DNA from: an uncultured Oscillospiraceae bacterium
Lineage (GTDB): Bacteria; Bacillota; Clostridia; Oscillospirales; Ruminococcaceae
Assembly (NCBI GenBank): GCA_905212515.1
Contig: CAJMEU010000135.1
Location: 1-7,802, forward strand
Reading direction: 5' to 3'
Length of the DNA stretch: 7,802 nt
The notes under the pieces were generated by a model. That model worked only from the letters and a program-made list of their open reading frames with translations, had not been told where the DNA came from and made no database searches. Below, in pieces: positions 5,445-7,802 of this stretch. The first letter of the stretch is position 1. Every line of letters starts with the position of its first letter. Both the position numbers and the translations under genes were made by a program.

Positions 5445-5463
5445 ATTTTGGGGAGGTACTTCT

Positions 5464-6510
5464 ATGGAACCCAGCATTTTCAAAGACAAGACCCTGCTGA
5501 TCACCGGCGGCACCGGCTCGTTCGGCAACACGGTGCTCAAGCATTTCCTCACCGGCGACATCGGCGAGATCCGCATTTTCTCCCGCGATGAAAAGAAGCA
5601 GGACGATATGCGCCACGAGTACCAAAAGCAGTACCCGGAACTGGCCGGGAAGCTGAAATTCTATATCGGCGACGTGCGCGAGCCCGCCAGCGTGAAAAGC
5701 GCCATGCGCGGGGTGGATTACCTGTTCCACGCCGCGGCCCTCAAGCAGGTGCCTTCCTGCGAATTTTTCCCCATGGAGGCCGTGCGCACCAACATCATCG
5801 GCACGGATAACGTGCTGACGGCGGCCATCGCCGCGGGCGTGAAAAAGGTGGTGTGCCTGTCCACGGACAAGGCCGCCTATCCCATCAACGCCATGGGCAT
5901 CAGCAAGGCCATGATGGAAAAGGTCATCGGCGCCAAGGCCCGCACCGTACAGGCGGACCGCACCACCATCTGCTGCACGCGCTACGGCAACGTGATGGCC
6001 AGCCGGGGCAGCGTCATCCCCCTGTTTGTGGACCAGATCAAGGCCGGCAAGCCCATCACCATCACCGACCCGGAGATGACCCGCTTCCTCATGAGCCTGG
6101 ACGAGGCCGTGGACCTGGTCATCTTCGCTTTCCAGCACGCCAATCCCGGCGACCTCTTTGTCCAGAAGGCGCCGGCCTCCACCATCGGCGACTTGGCCAA
6201 GGCGGTGCAGAAGATCTTCGGCGACACGGGCACCCGCGTCATCGGCACGCGCCACGGCGAAAAGCTGTACGAGACGCTGCTGACCCGCGAGGAGCGCGTG
6301 CGCAGCGAGGATATGGGCGGCTATTTCCGCGTGGCCGCCGACGGCCGGGACCTGAACTACGACAAATACTTCGTGCAGGGCCAGGTGCAGACCCAGGCCC
6401 CCGAGGATTACACCAGCCACAACACCCACCGCCTGAATGCGGACGAGGTGGCGGACAAGCTGCTGGGCCTGGACTACGTGAAAGAGGAGCTGAGCGCACT
6501 TGGAAAATAA
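5464..6510 (+). CDS. capE: UDP-GlcNAc 4,6-dehydratase (inverting), CapE type
   Basis: First enzyme of UDP-N-acetyl-L-fucosamine synthesis: it removes water from UDP-GlcNAc and inverts C5, giving a 4-keto-6-deoxy sugar nucleotide. An extended short-chain dehydrogenase of 348 residues. It shows the NAD(P)-binding loop TGGTGSFG (14-21), RDEKKQDDMR (41-50), IGDVR (68-72) and HAAALKQVPSCEFFP (89-103). The catalytic region STDKAAYPINAMGISK (133-148) follows; as known for this subfamily, the usual Tyr of YxxxK is replaced by Met (Met144...Lys148). The motifs RYGNVMASRGSVIP, MTRFLMS, VQKAP, GTRHGEK and DLNYDKY, and the C-terminal tail, follow staphylococcal Cap5E/Cap8E closely. The ATG at 5464 has GGGGAGG (5450-5456) 7 bases upstream. 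The open frame extends back to a GTG at 5422, but that would put the leader hairpin inside the gene and has no ribosome binding site. First gene of the operon; overlaps capF by 11 bases. Confidence 0.95.
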   Translation: MEPSIFKDKTLLITGGTGSFGNTVLKHFLTGDIGEIRIFSRDEKKQDDMRHEYQKQYPELAGKLKFYIGDVREPASVKSAMRGVDYLFHAAALKQVPSCEFFPMEAVRTNIIGTDNVLTAAIAAGVKKVVCLSTDKAAYPINAMGISKAMMEKVIGAKARTVQADRTTICCTRYGNVMASRGSVIPLFVDQIKAGKPITITDPEMTRFLMSLDEAVDLVIFAFQHANPGDLFVQKAPASTIGDLAKAVQKIFGDTGTRVIGTRHGEKLYETLLTREERVRSEDMGGYFRVAADGRDLNYDKYFVQGQVQTQAPEDYTSHNTHRLNADEVADKLLGLDYVKEELSALGK

Positions 6511-7654
6511 CGGGGCAAACAAAGCCCTGCGCATTTTGGTGACCGGCGCGGCCGGGTTCGTGGGCAAGAACCTGGTGGCCACGCTGAAATGCGAGGGCTA
6601 CACCGCCGGGATGCTGTTCGACGTGGACACGCCCAAAGAGGCCCTGGCCGCCTATGCCGCCCGGGCGGGCTTCGTGTTCCACCTGGCGGGCGTGAACCGT
6701 CCCAAGGACCCCGCTGAATTTTACGAGGGCAACCGCGGCTTCACCGAGCACCTGCTGCATCTGCTGGCCCAGGCCGGCAGCAAGGCCCCGGTGCTGGTCA
6801 CCAGCAGCATCCAGGCCGAGCTGGACAACGACTACGGCAGATCGAAGCGCGAGGCCGAGGAGCTGGTGTTCGCCCACGAGCGCGCCACCGGCGCCCCGGC
6901 GCTGGTGTACCGCATGCCGGGGCTGTTCGGCAAATGGTGCCGCCCGGCCTACAACAGCGTGGTGGCCACCTTCTGCCACAACATCGCCCACGGCCTGCCC
7001 ATCGAAGTGCGGGACCCCGCCTATTCCCTGCCCCTGTGCTACATCGACGACGTGGTGCAAAGCTTCCTGGCCGCCCTGGAGGGCCGGGCGGCGCGGGATT
7101 GTTCCCTCCCCGGCTACTGCCATTTGATGTGCGACAGCTACGAGGTCACGCTGGGGGAATTGGCCCGGCTGATCGAGAGCTTCCGCGACAGCCGCCGCAC
7201 CCTGGCCGTGCCCGACATGGCCGACCCCTTCACCAAAAAGCTGTACGCCACCTACCTTTCCTACCTGCCGCCGGAGGCGTTCAGCTACCCGTTGGACATG
7301 CACTGCGACGCGCGCGGCAGCTTCACCGAGTTCCTGCGCAGCCCCGAGCGCGGCCAGGTCAGCGTGAACGTGGCGAAGCCCGGCGTCGTCAAGGGCAACC
7401 ACTGGCACCACACGAAGAACGAAAAATTCCTGGTGGTCCAGGGCGAGGCCGTCATCCGCTTCCGCCGCGTGGACGACCCCGCCCGCACCGTGACCGAGTA
7501 CCGCGTGTCCGGCGGCAGGCTGGAGGTGGTGGACATCCCCACCGGGTATACCCACAACATCGAGAATGTGGGCGAGGGCGATCTGGTGACGGTGATGTGG
7601 GCCAACGAGCCCTTTGACCCCGCCCATCCCGATACTTTTTTTGACGAGGTTTGA
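6500..7654 (+). CDS. capF: Bifunctional 3-epimerase/4-reductase CapF (SDR plus cupin)
   Basis: Second enzyme of the pathway. In characterised CapF, the C-terminal cupin domain epimerises C3 of the CapE product. The N-terminal NADPH-dependent domain then reduces the 4-keto group, giving UDP-N-acetyl-6-deoxy-L-talosamine. Both domains are here in 384 residues. The SDR part (about 1-245) has TGAAGFVG (15-22), FHLAGVNRP (60-68) and the catalytic YGRSK (Tyr112, Lys116). The cupin part (about 265-384) opens with DMHCDARGSFTEFLRS and has the metal-binding GNHWHHTKNEKF (His301, His303, Glu308) and GYTHNIENVG. The start is TTG at 6500, with GAGGAG (6484-6489) 10 bases upstream inside the end of capE. 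It lies 15 codons before the nucleotide-binding loop, as expected, and no ATG or GTG is better placed. Overlap with capE and a 3-base gap to capG indicate one tightly coupled transcript. Confidence 0.95.
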   Translation: MENNGANKALRILVTGAAGFVGKNLVATLKCEGYTAGMLFDVDTPKEALAAYAARAGFVFHLAGVNRPKDPAEFYEGNRGFTEHLLHLLAQAGSKAPVLVTSSIQAELDNDYGRSKREAEELVFAHERATGAPALVYRMPGLFGKWCRPAYNSVVATFCHNIAHGLPIEVRDPAYSLPLCYIDDVVQSFLAALEGRAARDCSLPGYCHLMCDSYEVTLGELARLIESFRDSRRTLAVPDMADPFTKKLYATYLSYLPPEAFSYPLDMHCDARGSFTEFLRSPERGQVSVNVAKPGVVKGNHWHHTKNEKFLVVQGEAVIRFRRVDDPARTVTEYRVSGGRLEVVDIPTGYTHNIENVGEGDLVTVMWANEPFDPAHPDTFFDEV

Positions 7655-7657
7655 GCC

Positions 7658-7802
7658 ATGGCACAGAAACTGAAACTGATGACCATCGTGGGCACGCGGC
7701 CGGAGATCATCCGCCTGTCCGCCGTGATCAAGAAGTGCGATCTCTATTTCCAGCAGCTCCTGGTACACACGGGGCAGAATTACGAGTACACCCTGAACCA
7801 GA
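7658..7802 (+). CDS. capG: UDP-sugar C2-epimerase CapG, N-terminal part (cut by window edge)
   Basis: The first 48 codons of a non-hydrolysing UDP-GlcNAc 2-epimerase-family protein. They show LKLMTIVGTRPEIIRLSAVI, then LLVHTGQNYEYTLNQ, the typical opening of this GT-B-fold family, with GTRPE near the UDP-sugar site and HTGQNY just after. On its own this could be a general WecB/MnaA enzyme making UDP-ManNAc. Its place directly after capE and capF points to CapG, which converts UDP-N-acetyl-6-deoxy-L-talosamine to UDP-N-acetyl-L-fucosamine. The ATG is 3 bases after the capF stop; GAGG at 7645-7648 lies inside capF. The rest of the gene lies beyond the right edge. Confidence 0.9.
   Translation, partial: MAQKLKLMTIVGTRPEIIRLSAVIKKCDLYFQQLLVHTGQNYEYTLNQ

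Noticed and set aside
5407..6582. 391-residue open frame on the minus strand over capE
   Set aside because: It lies antisense to a clearly recognised gene, has a low-complexity His/Gly/Val/Ala-rich translation typical of GC-rich antisense frames, and no ribosome binding site or family match.
6239..7768. 509-residue open frame on the minus strand over capF and capG
   Set aside because: Antisense shadow of two recognised genes; the translation is repetitive in composition and matches no domain.
1..7802. CRISPR arrays, tRNA or rRNA genes, insertion sequences, prophage or toxin-antitoxin modules
   Set aside because: I looked for direct repeats with regular spacing, clover-leaf ends, transposase motifs and terminal inverted repeats, and saw none.

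Overview
The window reads as chromosomal DNA from a GC-rich, low-complexity-free Firmicute, most likely a gut clostridium of the Oscillospiraceae/Ruminococcaceae type. This is an inference from three things: strong GGAGG-type ribosome binding sites with GTG/TTG starts, consensus sigma-A-like promoters in short AT-rich gaps, and genes (PHP-type histidinol phosphatase, PepT, CapE/F/G) whose sequences look firmicute. The base composition is high-GC by eye throughout; no gene stands out as recently transferred.

Left part (1-3741) is transcribed leftwards. In the direction of transcription it holds: pepT (peptidase T); a PHP-family histidinol phosphatase gene that overlaps the pepT stop and is interrupted by an in-frame TAA; ppa (family I inorganic pyrophosphatase) with its own near-consensus promoter and a strong terminator; a 45-residue one-helix membrane protein with its own promoter and a probable terminator; a pentapeptide-repeat protein; and the first 33 codons of rimM (ribosome maturation factor), which runs off the left edge.

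The turning point is the 122-base gap 3742-3863, which carries a consensus promoter for pepT on the minus strand and a weaker candidate for the plus strand. Right part (3864-7802) is transcribed rightwards: a secreted lipoprotein of unknown function, tag (3-methyladenine DNA glycosylase I) ended by a clear terminator, and then an operon start. That operon begins with a promoter, a GC-rich leader hairpin and capE-capF-capG, tightly packed, the last gene running off the right edge. CapE, CapF and CapG are the three enzymes that convert UDP-GlcNAc to UDP-N-acetyl-L-fucosamine, so the window ends in the opening genes of a capsule or exopolysaccharide locus.

I did not find a convincing new type of biological system. 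The points most worth checking are the nonsense codon in an otherwise intact histidinol phosphatase, the terminator-like hairpin that sits directly against the ribosome binding site of the pentapeptide gene upstream of rimM, the leader hairpin before capE, and the nested inverted repeats at the ppa promoter.
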